In this document: positions 26,643-37,305 of the stretch, piece after piece
Layout of the letters: each line of letters begins with the position of its first letter
How positions within the stretch are numbered: the first letter of the stretch is position 1
Assembly: GCF_037095755.1 (NCBI RefSeq)
Contig: NZ_JBAWKJ010000002.1
Span: 744,001-808,000 of the forward strand
Source of the DNA: Sphingopyxis sp. CCNWLW2
Lineage (GTDB): Bacteria; Pseudomonadota; Alphaproteobacteria; Sphingomonadales; Sphingomonadaceae
Length of the DNA stretch: 64,000 nucleotides
Direction of reading: 5' to 3'
The notes under the pieces: generated by a model
What the model was told of the DNA's origin: nothing
What the model saw: only the letters and a program-made list of their open reading frames with translations
The model's database searches: none
Translations under genes and position numbers: made by a program

Positions 26643-27898
26643 TCGCAGCGCTGGCGGCGGCGCTCGTCGCGGCGCCCGCATCGGCCGAAACGCTTTATAT
26701 CGAAACGGGGCGGCTGATCGACGGCCTCTCGAACGAGGTCCGCACCGGCCATTGCATCACCGTCGAGGCCGAGCGTATCAAGGCGGTCGCCACGTGCGGA
26801 AAGGCGCCCGACGGCGCGAGGGTGATCGACTGGTCGGGCTTCACCGTGCTTCCCGGCCTGATCGACCTCCACACCCACCTTGCCGACCTTGGCCAGAGCG
26901 CCGACCTTGCAGCGCCGATGAAGGCGTCGCCCGCCGAAACCGCGCTCGTCGGTGCGCGCAACGCGCGGGTCACGCTGGGCGCGGGTTTCACCAGCGTGCG
27001 CGACGTCGGCACCTATCGCGGGCTTACCGATGTGACGCTGCGCAATGCGATCGAGCGCGGCGACGTGCCCGGGCCGCGCATGTGGGTCGCGGGCGCCTAT
27101 TTAACGATCCCGAAGGGCGGCGGCGAGCTGAACGGCGTGGTTCCGAACGAGCAATTGCCGCCCGACATGCGGCTCGGCGTCGCCGCGACGCCTGAGGAGG
27201 CGGCGGCGAAGACGACCTACCTGCTCGATCATGGCGCCGACTTCATCAAGACGATCGCGACCGGCGCGGTGCTCGCGATCGGCACCGAACCCGGTGCGCC
27301 CGAACTGACGATCGAGCAGCTGCGCGCGATCGTGAAGGTCGCGCATGCCCGCGGCAAGAAGGTCACCGCGCACGCGCATGGTGCGATCGGCATCCAGAAT
27401 GCGGTCAACGCGGGGGTCGACAGTATCGAGCATGCCAGCCTTGCCGACGAGACGACGCTGCGGCTTGCGAAAAAGCACGGCACCTGGCTCGCGATGGACA
27501 TCTACAACGGCACCTACATCGACGAGGTCGGCACGAAAGAAGGCTGGCCCGAGGAATATCTACGCAAGAACCGCGAAACGACCGATGCGCAGCGCGCCGC
27601 CTTCCACCGCGCGGTCGAGCTGGGCGTCAACATTGGCTACGCCACCGACGCCGGCGTCTATCCGCACGGGCTCAACGCCCGGCAATTCGCGAACATGGTC
27701 AAATATGGGATGACGCCGATGCAGGCGATCCAGTCGGCGACCGGGCGCGCCGCAATCGAAATGGGCCGCGACGACGTTGGCGCCATCGTTCCGGGCCGCT
27801 ATGCCGATTTCGTCGCGGTAAAGGCCGATCCGCTCGCCGATATCACCGTGCTCGAAAAGATCGACCATGTGATGAAGGGCGGCGTGATCGTCCGTTAG
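26615..27898 (+). CDS. Exported amidohydrolase-family metal enzyme
   Basis: A 427-residue amidohydrolase. The GTG at 26615 gives a proper signal peptide (RRIRHGRLIAALAAALVAAP, cleaved after ASA). Metal ligands appear in LPGLIDLHTHLAD, in HAHGAIGIQNAVNAG and in YATDAGVYPHG; a lysine in DFIKTIATG is a candidate bridging residue. The organisation resembles Sgx9260-type amidohydrolases and prolidases that cleave N-acyl or dipeptide amides. It overlaps the metallopeptidase stop by 28 bp, so the two are one operon. Ends converge with the HPP gene (4-bp overlap). Confidence 0.85.
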   Translation: MRRIRHGRLIAALAAALVAAPASAETLYIETGRLIDGLSNEVRTGHCITVEAERIKAVATCGKAPDGARVIDWSGFTVLPGLIDLHTHLADLGQSADLAAPMKASPAETALVGARNARVTLGAGFTSVRDVGTYRGLTDVTLRNAIERGDVPGPRMWVAGAYLTIPKGGGELNGVVPNEQLPPDMRLGVAATPEEAAAKTTYLLDHGADFIKTIATGAVLAIGTEPGAPELTIEQLRAIVKVAHARGKKVTAHAHGAIGIQNAVNAGVDSIEHASLADETTLRLAKKHGTWLAMDIYNGTYIDEVGTKEGWPEEYLRKNRETTDAQRAAFHRAVELGVNIGYATDAGVYPHGLNARQFANMVKYGMTPMQAIQSATGRAAIEMGRDDVGAIVPGRYADFVAVKADPLADITVLEKIDHVMKGGVIVR

Positions 27899-28656
27899 GA
27901 ACCGACCTTTTCGCGCTTCCGCTTTTTCGCTTTTTCCGCCGCCAACTTGCTGCCCGCCAGGGCAAGCTGCGCCTTGGCGACGCGTTCAGCGGCATGCGCC
28001 TCGGCGCGCGCCAGCAGCAGCGCGAGGTCCTCGCGGCTGATATCGAATGTCTCGCCCAGATCGGCAAGCGCGCCGTCGATATCGTCCATCAACAGCCCAA
28101 CCGGCTCCTGCGGAACCGCCTTCCCGTCGACGGGCCGCGCGCGATGCGGATAGCTGTGCCCCGAAAAACGATGAAACAGCATGCCGATCGCGACAAGGAT
28201 CAGCGAATTGATGAGCACGGGCACGAGGAAGTCGGCGACATGCCCCGAAAAGCTCTGCCAGCCGAGAACCGCGCTGAGCGCGACCGCACCGCCCGGAGGA
28301 TGCAGACAGCGCGCGAGCGACATCACCAAGATGGCGGTCGAGACAGCCAGCGCGGCCGCGAAGGCGGGCTCGCCGATCGCCTGTGCCACGACCACGCCGA
28401 AAATGCCGGAAATGACGTTGCCGCCGACGATCGACCAAGGCTGGGCAAGCGGGCTCGCGGGCACGGCGAACAGCAGCACCGCCGACGCGCCGATCGGTGC
28501 GATGATCCACGGCATCGTGGCCGGGAACATCGCCGCGCAGATCAGGCCGGCGAGGCTGATACCGACAAGTGCGCCGACGCTGGCGACCACCCGGTCGCGC
28601 AGGCTCGCGCCCGCCAGCAGCGGTAAAAAAATCCGACTCGAATCCGGCTTCGCCAC
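27895..28656 (-). CDS. HPP-family integral membrane protein
   Basis: A 253-residue membrane protein with four helices. The HPP signature is present in ARCLHPPGGAVALSAVLG, with the preceding PIGASAVLLFAVPASPLAQP. HPP proteins have been linked to nitrite transport in chloroplasts of cyanobacteria and plants; the bacterial role is uncertain. The C-terminal tail is a long charged helix ending in KKRKREKVGS. The GTG at 28656 is chosen because AAGGAGATATCT sits directly upstream and the longer frame lacks such a site. Confidence 0.82.
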   Translation of the reverse strand: MAKPDSSRIFLPLLAGASLRDRVVASVGALVGISLAGLICAAMFPATMPWIIAPIGASAVLLFAVPASPLAQPWSIVGGNVISGIFGVVVAQAIGEPAFAAALAVSTAILVMSLARCLHPPGGAVALSAVLGWQSFSGHVADFLVPVLINSLILVAIGMLFHRFSGHSYPHRARPVDGKAVPQEPVGLLMDDIDGALADLGETFDISREDLALLLARAEAHAAERVAKAQLALAGSKLAAEKAKKRKREKVGS

Positions 28657-28818
28657 AGATATCTCCTTGCAGGCGGCCCGATGGCGCATCGGGCGTCGCG
28701 GCGCCAGAGAGGTTTGATTTATTATCGCCAAGCCCCGATTTTCAGCGGCAGCGGGGAATCGAGGCGATCGCGGTCGGTTCATCCTTGAACCCGCGCGGCG
28801 CATCGCTAAACCGCTTTC

Positions 28819-30885
28819 ATGCGAAACCACATCCTGTCCAGCGCGATTGCGCTCGCCGCCGCTCTCTCCACCCCCGCTTTCGCCCGGCCGATGACCGAGC
28901 TCGATCTTGCGACCTTGAAGCGCGTCGCCGCGCCGACCGCATCGCCCGATGGCCGCTGGGTCGTGTTCCAGATGACCGAGACCGAGGCTGCGACCTACAA
29001 GCGCTCGACCGGGCTATGGCTCGTCGACCGCAATGCGAAGGACGCAAAGCCTGTCGCCATCGCCGACACCGCGGGCAAGAACGAAACCGCTCCCGCCTTC
29101 GACAAGGACGGCATCCTCTATTTCCTCTCGAACGCCTCGGGCAAGGATCAGGTGTGGCGCATCGATCCGAAAGCGGGCGCCGCCGCGACGCAGGTGACCG
29201 ATACCAAAGCCGATGTTTCGGGCTTCAAGATTTCTCCCGACGGCGCGAAGCTGCTCGCGTGGGGCGACATCGCGAAGGAATGCACCGACTTCGGCTGCGA
29301 CGCCAAGGACAAGGGCGCGCTTCCCGGCCCGGGCACCGGCCGCCTGTACAAGGATGGCGCAGGCTTCGTCCGCCACTGGGATCATTGGGAAACCCCGGGC
29401 ACCTATAGCCGCCCGTTCATCTTCAACCTCACCAATGGCAAGGCGAGCGCCGCGCGCCCGGTCGACGCCGGCCTGATCGGCGACAGCCCGTCGAAGCCGT
29501 TCGGCGGCGGCGAGGAACTCGCATGGGGCGCCGACAGCCGCACCGTCTTTTTCACGCTGCGCAAGGCCGACCGGAACGAGCCGATGTCGACCAATCTCGA
29601 CATCTATAGCTGGCTGGTCGACAGCCGGATGATGCCGAGGAACCTGACGCAGGACAATCAGGCGACCGACACCCTCCCGACCCCTTCGCCCGACGGCAAA
29701 TGGCTCGCCTATGCCGCTATGGCGCGGCCGGGGTATGAGGCCGACCGGCAGGTGCTGATGCTCCGCAACCTCGAAAGCGGCGAGACGAAAAAGCTGACCG
29801 ACGCATGGGACCGCTCGGTCGGCTCGATCGTTTGGGCACCCGACGGCAAGTCGCTTTATGTCACCGCGCAGGACACGCTCGAACATCCGGTGTTCCGCGT
29901 CGACGCCGCGACGGGCAAGGTCGAGAAGCTGAAGGCGACGACCGAAGCCTTCGAAGGCAATATCGGCGACGTCACCGCGCTTCCCGGCGGCGCCCTCCTC
30001 TATTCGCGCAACAGCGCGCTCGCACCGACCGACCTTTTCGTTCGCGATGCCAAGGGCAAGGTGAAGCCGATCACCGCGGTCAACGCCGCGGCGCTCGCGC
30101 AGTTTGACCCGGTCGAGCTCGACCGCGTCCAGTTCGCCGGCGCGAACGGCGACAAGGTGTGGGGGATGATCGTCAAGCCGGTCAGCCCGGTCCAGAAGCT
30201 GCCGGTGGCCTTCATTGTCCATGGCGGGCCGCAGTCGAGCTTCGGCAACAGCTGGTCGACGCGCTGGAACCCGCGCGTTTTTGCACAGCAGGGCTATGGC
30301 GTCGTCACCATCGATTTCCACGGCTCGACGGGTTACGGTCAGGCCTTCACCGACAGCATCAACAAGGATTGGGGCGGCAAGCCGCTCGAGGATCTGAAGC
30401 TCGGCCTGGCCGCCGCGGGCAAGCAGGATGCGCAGCTCGACCTCAATAACACCTGCGCGCTCGGCGCCTCCTATGGCGGTTATATGATGAACTGGATCGC
30501 CGGCCAGTGGACCGACGGCTTCAAATGCCTCGTCCAGCACGACGGCGTGTTCGATCTGCGCGCGATGGCGTTCGAGACCGAGGAATTGTGGTTCGACGAA
30601 TGGGATCATGGCGGCCCCTGGTGGGAACGCACCGATCCCGAAAAGTGGAATCCGGTCAATCATGTGACCAAGTGGAAGACCCCGATGCTGGTGATCACCA
30701 GCGAAAAGGATTTCCGCATCCCCTACAGCCAGGGCCTCGCCGCCTTCACCGCGCTCCAGCGCCGCAATATCCCGTCGGAACTGCTCGTCTTCCCCGACGA
30801 GAATCACTGGGTGCTGAAGGGCGCGAACAGCGTCCAGTGGCACCAGACGGTGTTCAACTGGCTGGGCAGCCATTTGAAGAAATAG
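28819..30885 (+). CDS. S9-family prolyl oligopeptidase/acylaminoacyl-peptidase, exported
   Basis: A 688-residue serine peptidase with a signal peptide cleaved after PAFA. The N-terminal half carries TolB-like beta-propeller repeats (ASPDGRWVVFQMT, SPDGAKLLAWGD, SPDGKWLAYAAM, APDGKSLYVTAQD). The C-terminal alpha/beta hydrolase has the nucleophile in GASYGGYMMNW (about residue 549), the Asp near EKDFRIP (about 631) and the His in DENHWVL (about 661). It likely trims short peptides in the periplasm. It is monocistronic, with a REP-like pair after it. Confidence 0.9.
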   Translation: MRNHILSSAIALAAALSTPAFARPMTELDLATLKRVAAPTASPDGRWVVFQMTETEAATYKRSTGLWLVDRNAKDAKPVAIADTAGKNETAPAFDKDGILYFLSNASGKDQVWRIDPKAGAAATQVTDTKADVSGFKISPDGAKLLAWGDIAKECTDFGCDAKDKGALPGPGTGRLYKDGAGFVRHWDHWETPGTYSRPFIFNLTNGKASAARPVDAGLIGDSPSKPFGGGEELAWGADSRTVFFTLRKADRNEPMSTNLDIYSWLVDSRMMPRNLTQDNQATDTLPTPSPDGKWLAYAAMARPGYEADRQVLMLRNLESGETKKLTDAWDRSVGSIVWAPDGKSLYVTAQDTLEHPVFRVDAATGKVEKLKATTEAFEGNIGDVTALPGGALLYSRNSALAPTDLFVRDAKGKVKPITAVNAAALAQFDPVELDRVQFAGANGDKVWGMIVKPVSPVQKLPVAFIVHGGPQSSFGNSWSTRWNPRVFAQQGYGVVTIDFHGSTGYGQAFTDSINKDWGGKPLEDLKLGLAAAGKQDAQLDLNNTCALGASYGGYMMNWIAGQWTDGFKCLVQHDGVFDLRAMAFETEELWFDEWDHGGPWWERTDPEKWNPVNHVTKWKTPMLVITSEKDFRIPYSQGLAAFTALQRRNIPSELLVFPDENHWVLKGANSVQWHQTVFNWLGSHLKK

Positions 30886-30921
30886 AACCCTCCCAACCCG
30901 CTCGCGGTAAAAATCGACGGT

Positions 30922-31000
30922 GTCCCCGCGAAGGCGGGGACCCATCGCCCGTCGGTTCGAAATAGCACCCACCGGAGATGGACTCCCGCCTTCGCGGGAG
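30922..31000. repeat. Pair of inverted REP-like palindromes
   Basis: GTCCCCGC-GAAG-GCGGGGAC (30922-30941) and CTCCCGC-CTTC-GCGGGAG (30983-31000) are hairpins in opposite orientation, 41 bp apart, between the S9 peptidase and valS. The head-to-tail pairing is that of bacterial interspersed mosaic elements. They may also terminate transcription or bind gyrase; this is family knowledge. Confidence 0.7.
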
Positions 31001-31101
31001 CACACGGCTTTTCAATTCGAGTAACGCACGACGCGAACGGGCATAGGTTGGACCGATCCCCCCTTGCCGCCTCGCCCCCCGGCTGGCAAAGGCGCCCGGC
31101 T

Positions 31102-33783
31102 ATGCCGATGGAAAAAACGTTCGATCCCGCCGCTATCGAGGCGAAATGGGCCCATGAATGGGAAAGCCGCGGGCTGTTTCGCCCCGCGCGTCCCGACGCA
31201 ACACCCTTCACGATCGTCAACCCGCCGCCGAACGTCACCGGCGCGCTCCATATCGGCCATGCCCTCGACAACACGTTGCAGGACGTGCTCGTCCGTTACG
31301 AGCGGCTGCGCGGCAAGGATGCTTTGTGGGTCGTCGGCATGGACCATGCCGGCATCGCGACGCAGATGGTCGTCGAACGCCAGCTTGAGCAACAGCAGGA
31401 CAAGCGCACCAACTACAGCCGCGAAGATTTCATCGACAAGGTTTGGCAGTGGAAGGCCGAAAGCGGGGGCCAGATCACCGGCCAGCTCCGCCGCCTCGGC
31501 TGCTCGATGGACTGGAGCCGCGAGCAGTTCACGATGGACCCGCATTTCACCGCCGCGGTGGTCAAGGTGTTCGTCGACCTTCACAAAAAGGGGCTGATCT
31601 ACCGCGACAAGCGGCTCGTGAACTGGGATCCGAAGCTCAAGACCGCGATTTCGGACCTCGAGGTCGAGACGCACGAGATTCAGGGCGGCTTCTGGCACTT
31701 CAAATATCCGCTCGCCGACGGCGTGAAACTCGATGACGGTCGCGATTTTATCGTCGTCGCGACGACGCGCCCCGAAACGATGCTCGCCGACATGGCGGTC
31801 GCGGTGCACCCCGACGATCCGCGCTACAAGAGCGTGATCGGCAAGGATATTCTCCAGCCGATCACCGGCCGCCGCTTCAAGATCGTTCCCGACGAACATG
31901 CCGACCCCGAGCTGGGTTCGGGCGCGGTGAAGATCACCCCGGGGCACGACTTCAACGACTTCGACGTTGGCAAGCGCGCGGGTTTCAAGGCCGGCGAGAT
32001 GCTCAACATGCTCGACGGCGACGCGAACGTGATCCAGACCGCCGACGGGCTGATCCCGGCCGAATATCTGGGGCTCCATCGCTTCAAGCGTGATGGCGTC
32101 GAAGGTGCGCGCGAACTCGTCGTGACCCGCATGAAGGAAGCAGGCTTCCTGATCCCGCATATCGACAAGGACGGCGGCGAGCATGACGCCGAGCCGCGCA
32201 CGATCCAGACCCCCTTCGGCGATCGCGGCGGCGTGGTGATCGAGCCCTGGCTAACCGACCAATGGTATGTCGACGCCGAAACGCTCGCGCAGCCGCCGAT
32301 GGCGGCGGTGCGCGACGGGCGCATAAACATCGTCCCCAAGACGTGGGAAAAGACCTTCTTCAACTGGATGGAGAATATCCAGCCCTGGTGTGTCTCGCGC
32401 CAGCTCTGGTGGGGCCACCGGATTCCGGCATGGTACGCCGAGGATGGCAGCATCTTCGTTGCAGAGACCGAAGAAGAAGCACAGGCCGAGGCTGGCGCTG
32501 GCGTTGCGCTCACCCGCGACGAGGACGTCCTCGACACCTGGTTCTCCTCCGCCCTCTGGCCCTTCGCCACCCTCGGCTGGCCCGAGAACACCGAACTCCT
32601 GAAGCGCCACTATCCCAACGACGTGCTGATCTCGGGCTTCGACATCCTCTTCTTCTGGGATGCGCGCATGGCGATGCAGGGGATGGAGTTCATGGGCGAC
32701 GTGCCGTGGAAGACGCTTTACCTCCACGGCCTCGTCCGCGCGCCCGATGGCGCGAAGATGTCGAAGTCGAAGGGCAATGTCGTCGATCCGCTCGGCCTGA
32801 TCGACCAGTACGGCGCCGACGCGCTGCGCTTCTTCATGTCGGCGATGGAAAGCCAGGGCCGCGACATCAAGATGGATGACGCGCGCCTCGCGGGTTATCG
32901 CAATTTCGCGACCAAGCTGTGGAACGCCGCGCGCTTCTGCGAAGCCAATGGCATTTCGGCCTCGGCCAACTTCGAAGCGCCCGCCGCGACGCTGCCGGTC
33001 AACCGCTGGATCATCGGCGAAGTCGCCGCGACCGTCGCCGCAATGGAAACAGCCTTCGCCGCGTACCGTTTCGACGAGGCCGCCAACGCGATCTACAGCT
33101 TTGCGTGGGACCGTTTCTGCGACTGGTATCTCGAACTGATCAAGGGCGCGATCGACGACGAGACGAAGGCCGTCGCGGGCTGGGTGCTCGACCAGATCCT
33201 CGTCATGCTCCACCCCTTCATGCCCTTCATCACCGAAGAGCTGTGGACGGGCCTTGGCGACCGCGCCGATTATCCGCTCATCACCGCGAAATGGCCTGAG
33301 CCGAACGCGGCGCGCGATGCCGACGCCGGCGCCGACATCGACTGGCTGATCAAGCTCGTCAGCGAACTGCGCACCGCCAAGGCCGAACTCGGCCTGCCTC
33401 CGGGCGCGCGGCTGACCGCGCATTTCCCGGCGTCGCTCAAGCCCCGCACCGACAAGCTCGCGGCGCAGCTCGACCGCCTTGCACGTCTCGAGAGCGTAAG
33501 CTTCGATCCCGCTCCGGCAGGCGCCTCGGCGCAGCTCGTTGTGGAGGGCGAAACGATCACCGTTCCGCTCGAAGGCGTGATCGACATCGCCGCCGAACGT
33601 GACCGGCTGAACAAGGCGCTCGCCGCTGCGGCGAAGGAGCGCGATGGCCTCGCGGGCCGCCTGAACAACCCGTCGTTCGTCGAGCGCGCCAAGCCCGAAG
33701 CGGTCGAAAAGGCGCGCGCCGACCATGCCGCCAAGGAAGCCGAGGCCGACCGCCTGACCGCCGCACTGGCACGGCTGGGTTGA
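31102..33783 (+). CDS. valS: Valyl-tRNA synthetase
   Basis: An 893-residue class I synthetase that charges tRNA-Val and edits threonine. The HIGH-type motif is in [14 protein letters not shown] (about residues 38-51). The editing domain contains [10 protein letters not shown]. The KMSKS loop is AKMSKSKGN near residues 551-559. An anticodon-binding domain and a C-terminal coiled coil ([34 protein letters not shown]) complete it. ATG 31102 is chosen because [16 protein letters not shown] matches the family start. Its stop overlaps the next gene by 4 bp. Confidence 0.96.
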   Translation: MPMEKTFDPAAIEAKWAHEWESRGLFRPARPDATPFTIVNPPPNVTGALHIGHALDNTLQDVLVRYERLRGKDALWVVGMDHAGIATQMVVERQLEQQQDKRTNYSREDFIDKVWQWKAESGGQITGQLRRLGCSMDWSREQFTMDPHFTAAVVKVFVDLHKKGLIYRDKRLVNWDPKLKTAISDLEVETHEIQGGFWHFKYPLADGVKLDDGRDFIVVATTRPETMLADMAVAVHPDDPRYKSVIGKDILQPITGRRFKIVPDEHADPELGSGAVKITPGHDFNDFDVGKRAGFKAGEMLNMLDGDANVIQTADGLIPAEYLGLHRFKRDGVEGARELVVTRMKEAGFLIPHIDKDGGEHDAEPRTIQTPFGDRGGVVIEPWLTDQWYVDAETLAQPPMAAVRDGRINIVPKTWEKTFFNWMENIQPWCVSRQLWWGHRIPAWYAEDGSIFVAETEEEAQAEAGAGVALTRDEDVLDTWFSSALWPFATLGWPENTELLKRHYPNDVLISGFDILFFWDARMAMQGMEFMGDVPWKTLYLHGLVRAPDGAKMSKSKGNVVDPLGLIDQYGADALRFFMSAMESQGRDIKMDDARLAGYRNFATKLWNAARFCEANGISASANFEAPAATLPVNRWIIGEVAATVAAMETAFAAYRFDEAANAIYSFAWDRFCDWYLELIKGAIDDETKAVAGWVLDQILVMLHPFMPFITEELWTGLGDRADYPLITAKWPEPNAARDADAGADIDWLIKLVSELRTAKAELGLPPGARLTAHFPASLKPRTDKLAAQLDRLARLESVSFDPAPAGASAQLVVEGETITVPLEGVIDIAAERDRLNKALAAAAKERDGLAGRLNNPSFVERAKPEAVEKARADHAAKEAEADRLTAALARLG

Positions 33784-35237
33784 GCGAAGAGGCGCCCGTC
33801 ACGCCGACCCCGGTCGCCGCGGCGGCCGACCCCGCCGCAGGGCCGATCCCGCCGCGCCAGACCGCGCGCGACGGGCGGATGGACCTGACCCACGGGCCGA
33901 TCACCAAGACGCTGATCCTCTTCGCGCTGCCGACGCTCGCGTCGAACATCCTCCAGACGCTGTCGGGCTCGGTGAACGCGATCTGGGTCGGGCAGTTCCT
34001 CGGCGAAAGCGCGCTCGCGGCGACCGCCAATGCGAACATCATCATGTTCCTGATGTTCGGCGCCTTCTTCGGCTTCGGCATGGCGGCGACGGTGCTGATC
34101 GGCCAGTCGATGGGCCGCGGCGACATCGACGCCGCGCGCCGCGCGACCGGGGGCGTGATCGGCCTTGCGCTGATCTTCGCGGTCGTCATCGCGATCATCG
34201 GCTGGTTTGCGTCGGACCAGATTTTACGCTGGCTCGAAACCCCGACCGAAGCCTTTGCACTCGCGCATGATTATCTGCGTGTCACCTTCCTCGCCGTGCC
34301 CGCCAGCATGCTCAGCGTGACGCTGATGATGGCCTCGCGCGGCGCGGGCGACGCGGTGACGCCGCTCCGCTTTATGATCCTTGCGGTCGTGCTCGACATC
34401 GTCTTCAACCCCGTTCTGATCCTCGGCCTCGGCCCCTTTCCGCGCCTTGGCATTGCGGGCAGCGCGCTGGCCACGGCCGTCGCGGGGGCGATCAGCCTCG
34501 CGGGCATGATCGGATGGTTCTACGTCAAGAACCACGTGCTGCGCCTGCGCGGGCATGAACTGTCCTATCTCCTTCCCAAATGGTCCGAACTGCGTTTCAT
34601 CATCGGCCGTGGGCTGCCGATGGGCGCGCAGATGCTGGTAATCTCGGGCGCCGGGCTCGTCATGGTCGGGCTCGTCAACCGCGAGGGGCTCGTCACCGCG
34701 GCCGCTTATGGCGCAACGCTCCAGCTGTGGAACTATATCCAGATGCCCGCGCTCGCGGTCGGCGCCGCGGTCAGCTCGATGGCCGCGCAAAACATCGGCG
34801 CCGGGCGCTGGGACCGCGTATCGAGCGTCACGAACAGCGGCATCGCGATCAACCTTGCGATGACCGGCGCGCTGATCGCTCTCCTCCTGATCTTCGACCG
34901 CGCCGCGCTCGCGCTCTTCCTCGGCAGCGAAAGCCCGGCGATCGAGGTGTCGCGCAATATCCAGCTGATCGCGACCTGGACCTTCCTGCCCTTCGGCACG
35001 ACGATCGTGCTGATCAGCACGCTGCGGGCCAATGGCTCGGTCGTGCCGCCGCTCGTCATCCTGTTCCTGTCGATGTTCCCGATCCGCCTTGGTATCTATT
35101 ATTTCGGTTATCCGGCGATCGGCAGCGACATCCTCTGGTGGAGCTTTCCGCTCTCGTCCCTCGCCTCGCTGGCGATGGCGTGGGCGATCTACCGGCGCGG
35201 CAACTGGCGCCGCGCACTGCCGCAACCGGCCGGCTAA
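33780..35237 (+). CDS. MATE-family multidrug exporter
   Basis: A 485-residue transporter with 12 predicted helices in two related halves (for example [18 protein letters not shown] and [18 protein letters not shown]). MATE proteins export cationic drugs using Na+ or H+ gradients; the substrate is unknown. A TTG at 33780 overlaps the valS stop (TTGA), giving a proline/alanine-rich tail before the first helix; ATG codons further in ([12 protein letters not shown]) are an alternative start. Coupling to valS is probably incidental. Confidence 0.85.
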   Translation: MSEEAPVTPTPVAAAADPAAGPIPPRQTARDGRMDLTHGPITKTLILFALPTLASNILQTLSGSVNAIWVGQFLGESALAATANANIIMFLMFGAFFGFGMAATVLIGQSMGRGDIDAARRATGGVIGLALIFAVVIAIIGWFASDQILRWLETPTEAFALAHDYLRVTFLAVPASMLSVTLMMASRGAGDAVTPLRFMILAVVLDIVFNPVLILGLGPFPRLGIAGSALATAVAGAISLAGMIGWFYVKNHVLRLRGHELSYLLPKWSELRFIIGRGLPMGAQMLVISGAGLVMVGLVNREGLVTAAAYGATLQLWNYIQMPALAVGAAVSSMAAQNIGAGRWDRVSSVTNSGIAINLAMTGALIALLLIFDRAALALFLGSESPAIEVSRNIQLIATWTFLPFGTTIVLISTLRANGSVVPPLVILFLSMFPIRLGIYYFGYPAIGSDILWWSFPLSSLASLAMAWAIYRRGNWRRALPQPAG

Positions 35238-35332
35238 CCGGCCTTCGGCTTTCGACCAAGGTGCGCAGAGCTTCGACTGGCGGCCCGGTGCCCGCTAGCC
35301 ATCGGTCGGCTTTTGGCGCTAAAGCCAGCATA

Positions 35333-36505
35333 ATGAATATCTCAAACCGCAAGGATGCGCTGCGCGATCAGCGCGCGAAAATGTTGGCGGCGGCGCCCGA
35401 CTGGCGCGCCTCCGACGCCCGCGTGAACCCCCGGGTCGCGATCGGATCGATCATTGCCATGTGGGCGATCTATTTCCTGATCACCTCGGTACTCGCGATG
35501 CTGACCGGCGTGCCCGAGCAATGGCCGTCCGCCGGCCGCCGCGCGATCGTCGTTGTCGCCGGTATCCTGTGCACCTTTGTCCTCTATCAGCTGCTCCAGC
35601 GCGCCCAGCCTCAGAGTTTCGGCGCCCGGCTGGCGGCCGCCTTTGGTGCCGCGGTTCCGCTCGTGATCATCTATGCGACGGTCAATCTGCTGGTTTTCTA
35701 TTATTGGTTCCCGGTCTCCGACAGCGCGAAGATCGTCGAGGAAATGCAGTCGAAATACTCGGTCGCGTGGGAAACGATGCTGATCCTCGACAGCTCGATC
35801 CGCTGGTATTTCTTCTTCGCCGTCTGGGCCGCGCTCTATGTCGCGTTCGGCTATGCGAACGAGATGCGCGCGCTCGAACGCCGCGCCAATCATTTCCGCA
35901 TGGAGGCACAGACCGCGCAGCTCCGCGCGCTGCATTACCAGGTCAATCCGCATTTCCTGTTCAACACGCTCAATTCGCTGTCGACCCTCGTGCTCAAGGG
36001 ATCGAAGAGCGAGGCCGAGACGATGATCATGAATCTCGCCTCCTTCCTCCGCTCAAGCCTTGCCGTCGATCCCGAACAGCTCGTCAGCCTCGACGAGGAA
36101 ATCGCGCTCCAGCGCCTCTATCTCGACATCGAACAGACGCGGTTCCCCGACCGGCTGCAGGTCGAAGTCGACATGCCGAAAGAGCTGGAAAACGCCTGCG
36201 TTCCCGTGCTGATCCTGCAACCGATCATCGAGAATGCGATCAAATATGGCGTCGCGCCGAGCAAGGGAAAGATCGCGGTCCGCCTCACCGCCAGCGCCGA
36301 ATATGGCCTGCTGGTGCTGCGCATCGAAAACGACATCGATCCGAAAGCTCCCGCCCCAGCCTCGGGAACCGGCCTCGGCCTCGGCAATGTCCGCGAAAGG
36401 CTGTTGACGCGTTATGGCCCCAGCGCCGGATGCGAATGGGGTCCTTCGGAAAGCGGCGGCTTCGTCGTTTCGCTCTGGTTGCCGCTGGCACGGGAGGCAT
36501 GCTGA
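35333..36505 (+). CDS. LytS-type sensor histidine kinase
   Basis: A 390-residue kinase of the His_kinase/LytS group. Four membrane helices lie in the N-terminal 190 residues (for example AIGSIIAMWAIYFLITSVLA). The phospho-acceptor is in LRALHYQVNPHFLFNTLNSL, with the PHFLFN motif, and the ATPase has PIIENAIKYG and TGLGLGNVRERL. No extracytoplasmic sensor is present, so it may sense membrane state or ligands within the helices. It is followed after 1 bp by its LytTR partner, so the two form a two-component system of unknown target. Confidence 0.88.
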   Translation: MNISNRKDALRDQRAKMLAAAPDWRASDARVNPRVAIGSIIAMWAIYFLITSVLAMLTGVPEQWPSAGRRAIVVVAGILCTFVLYQLLQRAQPQSFGARLAAAFGAAVPLVIIYATVNLLVFYYWFPVSDSAKIVEEMQSKYSVAWETMLILDSSIRWYFFFAVWAALYVAFGYANEMRALERRANHFRMEAQTAQLRALHYQVNPHFLFNTLNSLSTLVLKGSKSEAETMIMNLASFLRSSLAVDPEQLVSLDEEIALQRLYLDIEQTRFPDRLQVEVDMPKELENACVPVLILQPIIENAIKYGVAPSKGKIAVRLTASAEYGLLVLRIENDIDPKAPAPASGTGLGLGNVRERLLTRYGPSAGCEWGPSESGGFVVSLWLPLAREAC

Positions 36506-36506
36506 A

Positions 36507-37238
36507 ATGCTACAGACACTTCGCACCCTGATCGTCGATGACGAACCGCTGGCAATCGAACGATTGCAGATATTGACCGGACAGCAGGACGGCGTCTCGC
36601 TCGTCGGCACCGCGAGCGACGGCGCTTCGGCGCTCCGCATGGTCGATGCGCTCGCGCCCGACCTTGTGCTCTGCGACATCGCGATGCCCGATCTCAACGG
36701 GCTGGAGGTCGCCGCCGCGATCGAGGGGCTCGACAATCCCCCCGCAGTCGTCTTCGTCACCGCCTTCGATCGTTATGCGGTGGCGGCGTTCGACGTGGCC
36801 GCGGTCGACTATCTGCTCAAACCCGTGTCGCCCGACCGCCTGGCCCGCGCGCTGTCGCGCGTGCGCGAATGGCGCGCGACCGAGCGCGCGCCGGCGCAAA
36901 AAAGCCGATGGATCAATGAATTCTGGGTCCAGAACCGCGGCGAGATGCTTCGCATCGATGCCGGACAGGTCGATCTGATCGAGGCCGAGCGCGACTATAT
37001 GCGCCTGCATGTCGGCGGCCGCAGCTGGCTGATCCATCAGACGATCAAGTCGCTGGAAGCGCGCATGAACCCCGATCAGTTCATGCGCATCCACCGGTCG
37101 AAAATGATCCGCCGCGAAGGCATCGTCGGATTGAAGCATCATGGCGACGGCGCGTGGAGCGTCGACCTGGGCGAAGGCGGCGTCCACCGCATCGGCCGCA
37201 CCTATCTCCACGATGTAAAGGCGATCATGCACGCCTGA
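36507..37238 (+). CDS. LytTR-family response regulator
   Basis: A 243-residue regulator. The receiver (about 1-120) has LIVDDEP, LVLCDIAMPDLNG with Asp near residue 57, and the LKPVSPDRL lysine. The LytTR DNA-binding domain (about 140-243) has DLIEAERDYMRLHVGGRSWL, cut to EAERDYMRLHV, and FMRIHRSKMIRR. LytTR proteins bind imperfect direct repeats in promoters. It is paired with the LytS-type kinase and closed by a terminator just after the stop. Confidence 0.9.
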   Translation: MLQTLRTLIVDDEPLAIERLQILTGQQDGVSLVGTASDGASALRMVDALAPDLVLCDIAMPDLNGLEVAAAIEGLDNPPAVVFVTAFDRYAVAAFDVAAVDYLLKPVSPDRLARALSRVREWRATERAPAQKSRWINEFWVQNRGEMLRIDAGQVDLIEAERDYMRLHVGGRSWLIHQTIKSLEARMNPDQFMRIHRSKMIRREGIVGLKHHGDGAWSVDLGEGGVHRIGRTYLHDVKAIMHA

Positions 37239-37240
37239 AC

Positions 37241-37281
37241 AAAAAAGCGGTCATGCCACAGGGGCACGACCGCCTTTTTTT
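37241..37281. terminator. Bidirectional intrinsic terminator
   Basis: AAAAAAGCGGTC and GACCGCCTTTTTTT enclose an inner TGCC/GGCA stem and a short loop. T runs on both strands allow it to end both the LytTR operon and the convergent UrcA gene. Confidence 0.85.
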
Positions 37282-37305
37282 GGGATTTACATACGGCGGG
37301 GTTCG

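Noticed and set aside
30950..30965. tRNA T-loop-like GGTTCGAAA
   Set aside because: No cloverleaf arms or acceptor stem can be drawn around it; it lies between two REP hairpins.
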